A stretch of 64,000 nt of DNA from Rhynchonema sp. JSB1_4 (lineage: Eukaryota > Nematoda > Chromadorea > Monhysterida > Xyalidae). The stretch covers positions 1 through 64,000 of the forward strand of contig JASAMV010000278.1 in the NCBI GenBank assembly GCA_030248065.1, written 5' to 3'. Under the pieces are notes generated by a model, which saw only the letters and a program-made list of their open reading frames with translations, did no database searches and had not been told where the DNA came from. Positions 11,001-21,863 of the stretch are shown here, one piece after another (the stretch's first letter is position 1; every line of letters starts with the position of its first letter). The translations under genes and the position numbers were made by a program.

Positions 11001-13332
11001 TATCCGTGCCACAATGTAGCACCCACGAGCTTAGAAAAAAGGGTATTAGGTGACGTGCGACACAACCTTCAATCGAGCAAAGCACGGATATGCATTTGAC
11101 GTGATTACAGTTAGTCAGCTAAACTTGAAAACAAAACCGTCAAACGTTGTATTAGGAGGTGACCAATTTTTACGCTGGTCAAAACTGATGCACCGCAAAA
11201 TATGGATGAAACAGAAACAAGGAAAGAGCAGAAAACGATTGCTTCTCAGTGCCACCGCACTTCACCCAGTTAAGACGGTTTTTTCACATAACATTTATGC
11301 TCATTACATTTTTCGACAAAAGACGTAAAAACTAAGACACCCACATGATCCGAAACACTTTTGAACGACCGCAGCCCGGGTGGCCAGTCGATTTCGCACA
11401 TTTTTTTCACCGAGTCCAGAACGTTCTTCGGGAATTTGAATAGCATCAGGCCATCGGACTCAACCAACATGACAGTGGCGTAGCTGACGTCGGTTTTCAC
11501 GTGCGACATCTGAATATTATTGAAAAGAAAGATGCAAAACAGACTACATACAGTAGCAGCATCAACTTTGACGATCGCATTGGGATATTCCCGCCGAGTT
11601 ACGTGATCTTTTTATGTGAAGAATATTTCAAGAATTGCCAACTTTTACGCTGGTCAAAATCCTCGTGGTGTCGTCAGCGCACCATTCTGCAGGGTTTATT
11701 TGTTCAAAATGGGCTAGTATAGCAAGAAGCTAGTAAAATCAAACATTTAGTAGCTTCTTAGCGGCGGAAAAGCCAATTTACTTGCTTTTTTGGTCAAAAT
11801 ACAAAATTTAGTAGCTTTTAGGTTACTAAATTTGAAAATTTACTAGCTTTTCAAAAAATTTAGTTGCTAAAAAGCTACTAAATTTGGTTAAAAAATCCAT
11901 GCCATTCTGAATATACATTGTATGCTCGACAAAATAAGAACACTATTCGCAACAATTTCCCTTTTCCGGTTGACCTTTTCAAAGAATATCGTATCCTGAT
12001 CGCCGTCCAGACATGCTGGTGCCACCATACAGTAACCGATGTTGGCTAGGTTCCTGAAGACGCCGGTCATGATTTTGATGCCGATTTCGCGCTGCAACAA
12101 TATCCCAAACGAATTTTTTTGCAATTTCATTGGAATACAATAATCATGGCAATATTACATACTGTATGTGAACTGGTCAGTTCAATTATCGATTTTTGCG
12201 TGTCACAAGCACGTGACTCAGTGTATTAAAGTGACAAATCATGCGATTTGGGGTTTTTGCCTTCTTTTCTTCGAAATGGTAGCCCACTTTAGGGGCCAAT
12301 TTGACCAAGGGGGGGCCTAGGCCCCTGTGCCGCACTGGATCCGCTAGTGAGGCGCTACCACACCGCAATCGTTCTTATAAATTACTCCACATCATCTATT
12401 ATGTTTCAAAAAAATAAGCATCGAATTGTTTGAGAATCATGAACATTAACAAATATCGATGTACATACCTGAACTTGATCGTCGGGGTCCCAGGGCGAGC
12501 CCTCGATTCTGAACGCGTGTCGTTCATTGTCGAGCGCCTTCTCCGCCTTCAATCGACTGTAGCTCACAATTGATTGTCTGATCGCGTCCTTTATCTTACT
12601 GTCCGCATTCACCAACTTGAAACAATCTTCGTCCGCTATGCGCAGCGCAAACACGTGGTGGCTGTCGACCACCTGCAGATTTTGGGCTGATTCTATTGCA
12701 GTCAACGCAAGTTGTTGACAAGATCGTCGATGGCGCACCGCTACACCGAGCGCACGCAATACGTCGTCGACTACGACTATGGGCGTCTATGTTAACTACA
12801 TTAGAGTAAGCCATGTGTTCGTGGGCCATTGAACTTTTCGCACAGTTTTTATCCCCGGTACCCGATCACGTCACTATAAAGAAGCTTGACTGTAGGACCT
12901 TGCAGCTAACCTTATCCTTTATAAATATCAGCTCGGCATCGTCCAGCGTCAAGAATAAGTCAGGCGCGGCGTGTAAATGCCAACCCAATTTGCCCAGCTC
13001 ATTCAAACATTCGCAAAACATCACCATCGCGCGCGAATCCCAAAATCGATCAGCTTGGAATCCGCCCAGTTTGATCACGTGCATGACTGGATGCGGGTCG
13101 GCTTCGTTTTGGATACCGCCTTGAAAATCAGGATATGAGATATCTGATACGGGCCCAAAACCAAGAAAAGCTGACCTCCCCACGTTTGCTTTATTGTCTG
13201 TCTGATCACATCCTTGACATCTTTGGGCGTGTGCAGCAGGCTGATTGCGCCCTGTTTCAGGTGGAAACGCATCGTGAAAATGCCGAAGCTCGACGGAACT
13301 GGTTTGATTTCTTTCGCAATCTCATTACCCAT
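8080..13332 (-). CDS. Unrecognised protein of four tandem GW-type repeats (~549 aa)
   Basis: Ten exons join in phase: complement(8080-8197, 9046-9233, 9630-9787, 10174-10315, 10585-10752, 11345-11509, 11975-12091, 12469-12672, 12911-13143, 13176-13332). I do not recognise the family. Four copies of a roughly 110-residue module can be read. Each has a short beta-like opening, a helix such as DVKDVIRQTI or KIKDAIRQSI, then G-(S/A)-PW or an equivalent (GSPWDPDD, DAPWRVHG, GSPWKPHE; GGFQADRFW in repeat 1). A helix then leads to GW or GY (LGKLGWHLHAA, LANIGYCMVAP, LCLKGWHLVTA, LTASGWRVACC), and the copies close with a D..TxFF-like strand (DQDTIFFEK, TDTSTFFFAS). Repeat 4 carries a Lys/Gln-rich insertion (TEQKKQTAKSASM). 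There is no signal peptide or membrane segment, so it is probably intracellular. The first intron would be only 32 nt (13144-13175). The last exon is the least certain. Confidence 0.7.
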
Positions 13333-13467
13333 TTTGCTCGATCACGATTCACGGAACTATTTTTTGTCAACAGAAAAATCACAATTTAAAAAATCAGCGG
13401 GCATGTCTACTGGTACCAGATCACAATGATGCTACAGTATGTATTCTTAGAAACAGTACCCAACGGC

Positions 13468-13713
13468 TAGGCTGCATATAATAAATAACGCTGTTTGCGG
13501 CTCGTAGCCGCATTTATATAACCACGGCCATTTTTGCGGCCACGGCGCTGTTGCGTCGATGATGACACTTCCAGCGTGCTGACCTCAAAAATGTTGAGTG
13601 TTGAGGCAAACAGCAACTAAAAACGGACCGCAGCCGCAAAAGTATTGTTACAGAAATGCGGTTTGCGGTTGCGGCTACGAGCCGCAAACCGCATTTACAT
13701 AAGTGCAACCCTA
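13468..13713. mobile_element. Probable TIR element built on GCGGCTCGTAGCCGC
   Basis: Both ends contain TTTGCGGCTCGTAGCCGCA-like palindromes in inverted arrangement, and the right end reads as the reverse complement of TAGGGTTGCACTTATGTAAA. No clean target duplication is visible. It lies just upstream of the four-repeat gene's start and contains no gene. Confidence 0.5.
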
Positions 13714-13899
13714 ACCATGTACCGATACCATATACAACGTGCAAATGGGACGTGATGGCTTCGTTCAGGCATGTTGTACTTTCTGTACCATGACAACCGT
13801 GGGCTCATGTCATTTTTTCAATGTTATTCTGTGCTGGGCCTGCAAAAGCACATAGCAGACCGATAAATGAATGATTACTGCGGTGCTGCTTTATGTAGG

Positions 13900-14189
13900 T
13901 ATTGGTCGCACAATAATGACCATATGAGAATCCATCCAAAACCACCTTGATTTTCAGGAATCCAAAGATGAGCCACGCTTAACCACTGCGCTATTTGTAT
14001 TTCTTACAAAACATTTTCATCTGGAAATAAACCAGCCAGTCAACCAGGTTTTTAATCCCTGAAACATTTCGCTTACTGCATACTTTATGTATGATTACAC
14101 GTTGGCACGCAATGTTAATTTGAATTTTCTGGCTTGTCAATTCAGGAAGAATTTTGCATGGATTCTCATATAGAAATTGTGCGACCAAC
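13900..14189. mobile_element. Diverged MITE, TATTGGTCGCACAAT family
   Basis: The left end TATTGGTCGCACAATAATGA is mirrored at the right as ATTGTGCGACCAACG. Inner arms ATATGAGAATCCATcC also mirror each other. It is diverged from the copies at 19405 and 42943. Confidence 0.75.
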
Positions 14190-14456
14190 GTACTGTCTGC
14201 CGTCTATGCAGTGAATTAATCGGGACACACTATTTTGTTCACCGGAATTCGCTTCATGGTCTACGACCATGACCACACGTTTATGGGCGAAGTAGCATTT
14301 AACGTTAATAAGCCCATTTTATAAGCCAATAAGTACATGGATAAATTTCCACCCTCTAAACATTAGAGGCCAAATGTTGTTCATTTTGACATTTCAGCTG
14401 ACTTGTGCCATGCTCATGTCATTATTTCTTGGCTACATTAGCTCAATTTTGTATGG

Positions 14457-14733
14457 TATAGTAAATTTCTAATTTCGTTGCCTCATGCATTTCTACAGAC
14501 GCAGGGAAACTCCCGTTCGAAGTCGAGGCAGGCAACAAGCTCAGCACACAGTCAACAAGCCGCACAGCTGGCTCGTGTGCGTTTCGAATGTTTCAGTCAC
14601 ACATAAGCTGTGCGTGTCAGCTGCGTGGCTTGTTGACTGTGTGCTGAGCTTGTTACCTGCCTCGACTTCGAGCGGGAGTTTCCCTGCGTCTGTAGAAATG
14701 CATGAGGCAACGAAATTGGAAATTCACTGTACA
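14457..14733. mobile_element. Palindromic MITE, TATAGTAAATTTC family
   Basis: Long arms mirror each other across the whole element: the left arm TATAGTAAATTTCTAATTTC, CAGACGCAGGGAAACTCCCG and CAGTCAACAAGCC returns inverted on the right. A second copy lies at 20525-20798. A related foldback with the same termini lies at 55759-56001. Open frames within it are repeat-derived. Confidence 0.88.
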
Positions 14734-14790
14734 TGAATCACTGGTGCCTCAAATTTTATTCACTATAGGATAGGACCGTTTCAGCACCCA

Positions 14791-15656
14791 GGCTGTGAGC
14801 GGGGTTGGATTAAAAAAATTTTATTGTCGAACTTTTTTTTAAAAAAAAAACTTTTTAAAATTTTTTTTAAAAATCACTTTTTTTATTCCGGACCCCCAAA
14901 AAATTGGTTTCTTGAAGAATGAAATTTCTGAAATCATGTTAGTAAGGTATGTTTTGAGGGACACTAAAGAGAACTTTTCCACTGACTTGCATGTTTACGT
15001 AATCACCTGCGATCTAATCCCCTTGGTCATGACTTTGAGAAATTCGAAGGTAACTGTGGGTATACATACCGTACATGACAAAGAGAAGACCAACCTTCTG
15101 TTTGTGAATTTGGGGATAGATTTGAAGAGAGATAAAGACTCACACCATACTCACTTTGTGTCACAAAAGCAACAAATAGCTAATCCGCACAACTGCAAAC
15201 AGGCGAGCAACGTGCAGTCTGTCGATAGCTTACGACACGCTCAATAACTGTACAGTATACAGTATGTGGTGTCCTATATTATACATGCAGCTGTTGATGG
15301 GATGTGTGGGAACTGTATGAGTCCATCACAACACCATTTCAAACTGAAATATAAGAGCCGCAGGCAATTTTTTGAGAATCATGGGCAAGAAAACACATAA
15401 AAATATGCCTTTTTACCTTAAAAAGGTCAGAAAATAACGAAAAAAAGGTGAAAAAATTATAAAAATGTGGACTTACTTTTTAAAATTTTAAAATAAAAAA
15501 GTGGCCAACTTTTTTCTGAAATTTTTTTTACAAAAAAATTTTTACTTTTTTTTAATCCAACCCTGGCTGTGAGCAGATAAACGCGGAATGCGGAATGCGG
15601 AATTGGTTTAAAGACATGGTTTTTGTTCCGAATTCCGCGTTTATCTGCTCACAGCC
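14791..15656. repeat. Short palindrome split by a hAT-type insertion
   Basis: The palindrome GGCTGTGAGCAGATAAACGC...GCGTTTATCTGCTCACAGCC is interrupted in its left arm by the element at 14800-15565. Without the insertion and one copy of the duplicated GCTGTGAG it would be a foldback of about 92 bp. Confidence 0.85.
14800..15565. mobile_element. hAT-type MITE, TSD GCTGTGAG
   Basis: Inverted ends read CGGGGTTGGATTAAAAAAA on the left and TTTAATCCAACCCTG on the right. GCTGTGAG occurs immediately outside both ends (14792-14799 and 15566-15573). The termini belong to the CAGGGTTGG group also seen at 35123 and 58074. The interior is A/T-rich and carries no transposase. Confidence 0.88.
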
Positions 15657-16024
15657 TTAAAGCGAGTATACAATTGATTGGTGATTGTTTTGGGCATTTT
15701 TTTCATGAAATGGAGACTAGGTACAGAATTTCAAGATTTTGGAATTTGAATTTTAAAAAGTTGCTTTGTGATGTTTCACGAGGCCTATGAAGTTGTGCAG
15801 GGCAGGGTGGTTGGAAAAAATTTTTAAGCAGGTTTTTCTTTCAATTTTTTTTGAAAAGTCTCAGATTCCGGGAAATTTTACCAAATTCGCCTAAAAACGC
15901 GCAAAAACGCAAATTTAATTGACTTTTGTGACTTGGGTTTGCATCACTTATGAAGAGTGTTTGCGTCATTTCGGTGCGATCCAACAGTCTGTGCTTGATA
16001 TGGACCGATGATTGCTGCTCTGTG

Positions 16025-17967
16025 GTATTGGTCGCACAATGACTTTATAAGAATTGGTCAAATTTTTTTCCTGAATCGTAAAGAGGGAAAGTGACGGGGC
16101 AGTGACGTTGCGTTGCCCAATCGCACACAAAACATGCAGTCGCCAAAATGTTTCAGACCCGCAGCAACGTGGGTGCTTTGCTGGATTATTTTCAGGTGAA
16201 AATGTTTTGTGAGAATCACAAATAGCACAGTGGTTAAAGGGCTCGGGACATAACCGTAGGAAGGGTAGCAGGACATATTGTTATATACCGTTGGAAAGCG
16301 TTCTGAGAGCCTATGTCATGCACAAATTTTGGGCTCCTTGGATCTTCGCTATCTCTTGGTAGAGGGACTTTTCGTTCCAGAAAAAAGTGAATTTTTTCAC
16401 GGTTTGGAACGACCGGTGCAGGAACTCCAAACGAGTTGAAGGTCAAGTAACACGTGGATAAAATTACAACAGCTTCTGGATAACTTATCATGACAACTTC
16501 AGTCGCTTCAAAATATTGCTTCACCCGGTGAAGGTGCGAAACGTTCCACAAATCGGCCATATTTTTCGAGAACACAAGTTTGTCCCTAAATTTTGAGCTC
16601 GTGCTTTGCGCTGCAGAAATAAGAATGTAATGGGGAAATAGAGCATGGTCGAAAGTACCAGAAAATAAGGTTTTTTGAATTTTGAAACTCTTGGCTAGCT
16701 CCGTGACAGATCTAAACATCTGTTAAATTGCCACGAAACTAGATGGTTACATTCTTCGCCAGGATTGTAACACATAAAGGTCACGGATTCTATTGCATTC
16801 GAAACAAAAAATCGAGAGAAATGTTTGGTCTAACAACCTATCAAGGTCCGAAGACCCCAAGGACTACAGATCTCTCGGGGCAGCCATGCTAACCTGAATA
16901 TGATATTCAGCTATAAATGCTTGTTGTTAGTAGCTATTGCAAAAATGATAGCACCAAACAATGTATCTCGGGGGTAGCTTTCGAACGATATATGACAAGC
17001 CCCAATAAATTCTTACGCGTGAGAGCAGAGGCTAAAAAATTGCTTTTCTGACGATTCTGGAATGAACCGTCACGTCACCGTGTACGATTTCGGAATTTCG
17101 ACCGTCTCTTGTCCATTGTAACAGATGGTATGGGCATGTCATATATCGTTCGATAGCAATTTAGAAGCTACATCGTTTGATGCTACCAAATATGCAATAG
17201 TCCTTAACAGCAACGACTTATAGCCAAATATCTTATTCAGGTTGGCATGGCTGCAACAGCAGGTCCATGGAGTTTGAAGTCTTGAAACTCGTCTAGATAG
17301 TTGGACTGTGCGTTTTTCTGACTTTCTCGTTTCTAATGCGATGTAATACGTGGCTTATTTACATCACATTTCCGTCAATGAATGCAACTATACAGTTTAG
17401 TGACAATTTTTGGGACTTTTTCGACCTGTCACGCCGCTACCTAAGGGTTTCCAAATTTAAAAACCTTATTTTCTGGTACTTTCGACAATGCTCTATCTTT
17501 CTGTTGCATTTTCATTTCTGCAACACACAGCGCGGCCTCAAAATTTAGAGACAAATTCGTGTTGTCGAAAAATGTGGCCGATTTTTGTAACGTTTCACAC
17601 CCTCACCGGGTGAAGCAATGCTTTGAGCGACTGAAGTTGTCATGATAAGTTATCCAGGAGCTGTTGTAATCCTACCCAAGTATTACTTGACCTACAACTC
17701 ATTTGGGGTTTCTGCACCGGTCGTTCAAATTTGTGAAAAAGTTAATTTTTTTCTGGAATGAAAAGTCACTCTACCAAGAGATAGCGAATCTCCAAGGAGC
17801 TTAACATTTGAGCGTGACATATATGCTGTCACAGTGCTTTCCAACGATGTATAACACTATGCTCTGCTGCCCTTCCTCCGGTTATGTCCCGAGCCCTTTA
17901 AGCGTGACTGAACGTGAAAATCAGGATTCATTTGATGAATTCTTATATGGTCATTGTGCGACCAATA
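16025..17967. mobile_element. MITE of the TATTGGTCGCACAATGA family, interrupted
   Basis: The left half begins TATTGGTCGCACAATGACTT at 16025. The right half ends TCATTGTGCGACCAATAT near 17968. The halves are separated by the TTAA-flanked foldback at 16238-17897. With that removed the element matches the intact ~280-bp copies at 19405 and 42943. Confidence 0.9.
16238..17897. mobile_element. TTAA-flanked foldback element, 1.66 kb
   Basis: The ends AGGGCTCGGGACATAACCG and CGGTTATGTCCCGAGCCCT are perfect inverted repeats, flanked on both sides by TTAA (16234-16237 and 17898-17901). TTAA duplication is characteristic of piggyBac-type transposition. Homology between the arms continues inward to near the centre, so almost the whole element could fold on itself. 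No transposase frame is visible. It sits inside a MITE whose intact copies at 19405 and 42943 show the unoccupied GTGGTTAAGAGTGACTG or GTAGTTAAGAGTGACTG site. Confidence 0.92.
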
Positions 17968-18111
17968 TCAGACACAACAATTTGTGGTCGAATAAACAAG
18001 ATTCACTCATAAACCACACAGCATTGAGAATATAAGCTGCAGAAATACTTGTCGGGTCGCTGAATCAGTCGTGGGTATGTATAGTCTTTAGTTTTATAAC
18101 CGTCCAGAGCA

Positions 18112-18368
18112 GGGTTGGGCAAAAAAAATTAAAAAAACACGTGTTTTTTTTAAAAAAAACACGGTTCAAAAAAATTTTTTTTAAAAAAAGTATTTTTTTT
18201 TAAATTTGGCAGGGGAACAATATTGTCTGAAACTTTCAAAAATGGCCTTTTTCGAGCTTAAAATTGGTAATTTTTTCCCATGGTGCGTGATGGTTTCTTC
18301 ACAAAAGTGCATGCGACGCTTGTTTTTCACATCTTGGCGCCTCTGAAAACTTTGATGTAAAACATAAG
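18112..18368. mobile_element. Left-end fragment of a CAGGGTTGGGCAAAAAA hAT-type element
   Basis: CAGGGTTGGGCAAAAAAAAT starts near 18113 and is followed by A/T-rich sequence and GGGGAACAA...AAAAATGGCCTT, as in the element at 58074-58722. No right end is present. Confidence 0.65.
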
Positions 18369-18701
18369 GTATAGTCCGTCCACCAGCTCATGGCACTTTG
18401 TGTTGCTGCTGGCTGGTTTGTTCCCTTCCTCCACGTTCTAATGAAAGAGAAATTGAGTTTCCAAAAAAATTATTTTTGCTTCTAAATTGCTGTATTTATG
18501 AAATCGACGTGTTTTATCGATTTTAGATAGATTTAATTTTAAATTTGATCAAATTCAATCGTTTTCGACACATTTTCTTATTTTTTACGTTTTTTTTGCA
18601 AAATCGCTCACGCTCAATTTCTCTTTCATTAGAACGTGGAGGAAGGGAACAAGCCGGCCAGCAGCAACACAAAGTGCCATGAGGTGGTGGACGGACTATA
18701 C
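18369..18701. mobile_element. Foldback MITE starting GTATAGTCCGTCCACC
   Basis: The left arm GTATAGTCCGTCCACCAGCT continues through CACTTTGTGTTGCTGCTGGC and TTCCCTTCCTCCACGTTCTA. The right arm is its inverted copy. The terminus resembles the family at 19711 (GTATAGTCCAGCCACG). There are no genes. Confidence 0.85.
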
Positions 18702-18919
18702 ATGTGTTTCTTTCGTCAGTAGTTCACGGATGACGAGCTTCATCAGAGCAATCAAAGTTGTTTAGACAACCAATATTCAGGACAAACAGCAAAATGTCTG
18801 GTTTGTGAATAGGCAACCTACGTTATCACGTGAATATACCTCATTTGGTCATCTCTGCACACATGCAGCAACACCAAGAGACAGAACATCGGTCAGTGGC
18901 CCACGTGGGCTTCATGCCC

Positions 18920-19140
18920 CATCGAGCTCATGAGACGATTTATTTTGAAATTGAGTTGAACGGATCCAATAACGTTCCGGTTCCACGTATTTCGGAAATG
19001 AAAGAAAGAGAAACGCATGTATTTTTTAAAAACACGCTCTCCACCTCGGTGCGTAAGGTCTCTTTTGACTCCCAAAAATATTTGTGTGTTGAATTACGTT
19101 GCTGTTCGCGTAAGCACGCAACAAATTGAGGTCAGCCCAG
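18920..19140. mobile_element. Partial MITE of the CTCATGAGACGA family, inverted
   Basis: From GAGCTCATGAGACGATTTAT to TTGCGTGCTTACGC the sequence is the reverse complement of part of the copy at 19711-20075, including GGATCC-centred and ACGCACCGAGGTGGAGAGCG blocks. Confidence 0.75.
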
Positions 19141-19404
19141 ACCTGTGCCGATCTATGGTTTTTTTCTGGCACAATCTGACCCCACAGGGAGTAGATGGGA
19201 TTTTTCAAAAAGTTGAAAAAAACATGATTTTCTATTTTAGGCCTAAAAATTGGTGTTGGGGTCCTCTGGGAGGCCTGAAACAAGAATCTGCGGACTGATG
19301 TTTCAAAAATTGATTCAGCGTGCCAGCAGATGTTTCAGAAAATGACGAATCGAAACATTTTTGGGTCAAATTCAGTTTGGGTCAGAAATATGTGTATAGA
19401 CTAG

Positions 19405-19685
19405 ATATTGGTCGCACAATGACTTTATAAGAATTGGTCAAATTTTTTTCCTGAATCGCAAAGAGGGAAGTTGACGGGGCAGTGACGTTGCGTTGCGCGA
19501 TCGCACACAAAACATGCAGTCACCAAAATGTTTCAGACCCGCAGCAACGTGGGCGCTCTGCTGGATTATTTTCAGGTGAAAATATGTTTTGTGAGAATCA
19601 CAAAGAGCACAGTGGTTAAGAGTGACTGAACGTGAAAATCAGGATTGATTTGATGAATTCTTATATTGTCATTGTGCGACCAATA
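19405..19685. mobile_element. Intact MITE, TATTGGTCGCACAATGA family
   Basis: The ATATTGGTCGCACAATGAC ends are inverted and the element is about 281 bp. It contains the empty TTAA site (GTGGTTAAGAGTGACTG near 19611) that is occupied in the 16025 copy. Confidence 0.9.
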
Positions 19686-19710
19686 TATATATGTGCTTGC
19701 ATCAGACTGT

Positions 19711-20075
19711 GTATAGTCCAGCCACGTGCTCATGAGACGACTCTTTTTAAAGCTTGCTTGGCCAGACTGAAAAATGCGCCGGTTACACGTATTTTCGCAA
19801 ACAAAAGAAAGAGATTGGGCCGAGAGACATGATGACAAGTTCCAGCTGGCTGACCTCAATTTGTGGCGTGCTTACGCGAACAGCAACGTCGTTCAACACA
19901 CAAATGTTTTGGGAGTCAAAAGGGAATTTACGCACCGAGGTGGAGAGCGTGTTTTTAAAAAATACATGCGTTTCTCTTTCTTTCATTTCCGAAATACGTG
20001 GAACCGGAACATCATTGGATCCGTTCAAGTCAACTTGAAAATAAATCGTCTCATGAGTTCGTGGCTGGACTATAC
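19711..20075. mobile_element. Intact MITE, GTATAGTCCAGCCACG family
   Basis: Inverted ends are GTATAGTCCAGCCACGTGCT and GTGGCTGGACTATAC, followed inward by CATGAGACGA on both sides. The length is about 365 bp. Related copies lie at 1995-2345 and 18920-19140. Confidence 0.88.
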
Positions 20076-20524
20076 GTGGACGAGCGGTGGCGTGCTTTGA
20101 GATGTTTCAAATACTGACACGCGTGCCCGCAGATGTTTCAAAAATGGCAAATCGAAACATTTTTGGGTCAAATTCAGTTTGCGTCTGAAATTGTCGGCTT
20201 GCATCAGACTGTGTATGTGGGCGTGTGGTGGCGTGTTTCAAATGTTGACACGCCTGCCGGCAGATGTTTCAAAAAAGGCAAATCGAAACATTTTTGGGTC
20301 AAACTGAGCTTGTGCTGGAAATGGCTGGATTGGTAATGATTGGATATGTAGGCGTGGCGGCTTGTTTTTAAAAGTTTCAAAAATGCTTCAAGTGTCCGCT
20401 AATGTTTCAAAAGTTGGCTTTTGAAACATTTTTGGTTGAAATTGAGTTTGTGCTGGAAACGGTAGATTTGGCATCAGATTCGATGTGCCGATGTATGGTG
20501 GCTTGCTTTGAGACGTTTCAAAGG

Positions 20525-20798
20525 TATAGTAAATTTCTAATTTCGTTGCCTCATGTATTCTTACAGACGCGGGAAAACTCCCGTTCGAAGTCGAGGCAGG
20601 CAACCTACACAACACACAGTCGACAAGCCACGCAGCTCGCTCGTGTGCGTTTCGAATGTTTCAGTCACACAAGCTGTGTGTGTCAGCTGCGTGGCTTGTT
20701 GACTGTGTGTTGAGCTTGTTGCCTGCTTCGACTTCGAACGGGAGTTTCCCTGCGTCTGTAAGAATGCATGAGGCAATGAAATTAGAAATTTACTATAC
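20525..20798. mobile_element. Palindromic MITE, second copy of the 14457 family
   Basis: It is bounded by TATAGTAAATTTCTAATTTC and its inverse. The inner arms (CAGACGCGGGAAAACTCCCG, AGTCGAGGCAGGCAACC) match the 14457 copy. It interrupts the GATGTTTCA array. Confidence 0.88.
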
Positions 20799-21554
20799 GC
20801 TGCGCGCCCACTGATGTTTCAAAAGTTGTGTGTTGAAACATTTTTGGGTCAAACTGATAGAGTGGGGTTTGTTGGAAATGGTTTGTTTGGCTTCAGATTA
20901 GATACATATATGGGAGTAACAATTTGTTTGAGCAGTTTCAAATAGTGACACAGCGCACCCGCTGATGTTTCAAAATTTGATGCACTTTTGTGCCAAACTG
21001 AATTTGGTCTGTAAATGGTCAATTCGGCTTCCCATCACATATGTGGCTGTTAATTGCAGAACGGGTCGAATTAGCACATCAGAGGTTTCATCGGAATGCA
21101 ACGTAGAACGTACCTCAGCACAAGCTACATTAACCTAAAATGTCACATTCAATACGTAATATGTGCATTTAACGTGTGAACATTGTATCATCAAAAAAGT
21201 TACAATGTGTGAACCCTCCCCAGCACAGCCGTGTGGAGGATCGTCGTGATTGTGAAATTGGGATTTTCTTTTCCAAGACATTTTTGAATTTTCACGTGCT
21301 GGGAAACTGAACGATAAATCAATCGATCAGAGGTCGCAATCGGGCCGGGCCGGGCCGCGATTTTGGGCTTTTGGCTCGGGCCGGGCCGGGCCGGGCCGGA
21401 GATTTGGAGGGTGCCCGGCCCGAAGCTTCTGAAGTGACTTATTTTACTGAAAAAGTAGGGTTTTTTTGAAGAGGAGTTAAAAATCTTTGGAAAATCATCC
21501 ACGCCTATAAAAGGCAGAAAACGGCGTTTTGAGGCCAGCCGCTTCAGATTACGT

Positions 21555-21655
21555 TTAAGCCCAAGCCCAAGAAGCCTAGGCGTAGGCCTAAGCCTAAGCC
21601 TAAAGCTAAGCCTAAGCCAAAGCCTAAGCCCAAGCCTAAGGCTAAGCTCAAGAAA
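21555..21655. repeat. Interstitial degenerate telomere-type repeat (GCCTAA)n
   Basis: About 15 degenerate hexamers of GCCTAA/AAGCCC type occur. The reverse complement TTAGGC is the nematode telomere repeat. Similar shorter tracts are at about 400-450, 24740-24870 and 25390-25400. The association with a transposable element suggests a repeat-borne origin rather than an old chromosome end. Confidence 0.65.
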
Positions 21656-21788
21656 ACAAACAAAAAATGATGGCTATGTTTTGACATCCCAACCCCGATT
21701 TCACTGTTATAAACACTATTTCTCATCATTTTGTTCATGTATAAATTAGTTTTAACCAAAAAAGCCAAAAAAAAACAAAAAAATTCAC

Positions 21789-21863
21789 CGGCGCCGGCGG
21801 GACTCGAACCAGCGGTGCCGCAGGCACGAGTCCAACGCCTTCACCGCTGAGCTAGCGAACCGA
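21789..21863 (-). other. tRNA-like segment inside a transposable element
   Basis: Read on the minus strand it has a TAGCTCAGCGGTGAAGGCG D-arm-like start (A box) and GGTTCGAGTCCCGCC (B box and T-arm). The terminal GTCGG can pair with CCGGC. The anticodon stem does not pair convincingly, so this is a tRNA-derived sequence rather than a confident tRNA gene. A related copy is at 30227-30316. Confidence 0.5.

Larger units (their letters stand above)
19290..21000. repeat. Degenerate tandem array of ~110-bp units (GATGTTTCA array)
   Basis: Units of roughly 105-130 bp contain GATGTTTCAAAA, then a GAAACATTTTTGGGTCAAA-like block, then CAGTTTG. They begin at about 19297, 19329, 20101, 20132, 20263, 20400, 20813 and 20964. 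The array is split by MITEs at 19405, 19711 and 20525. It is not coding. Confidence 0.8.

Noticed and set aside
21789..21863. Functional tRNA gene
   Set aside because: A and B boxes are present but the anticodon stem does not pair, and the segment is part of a dispersed element.
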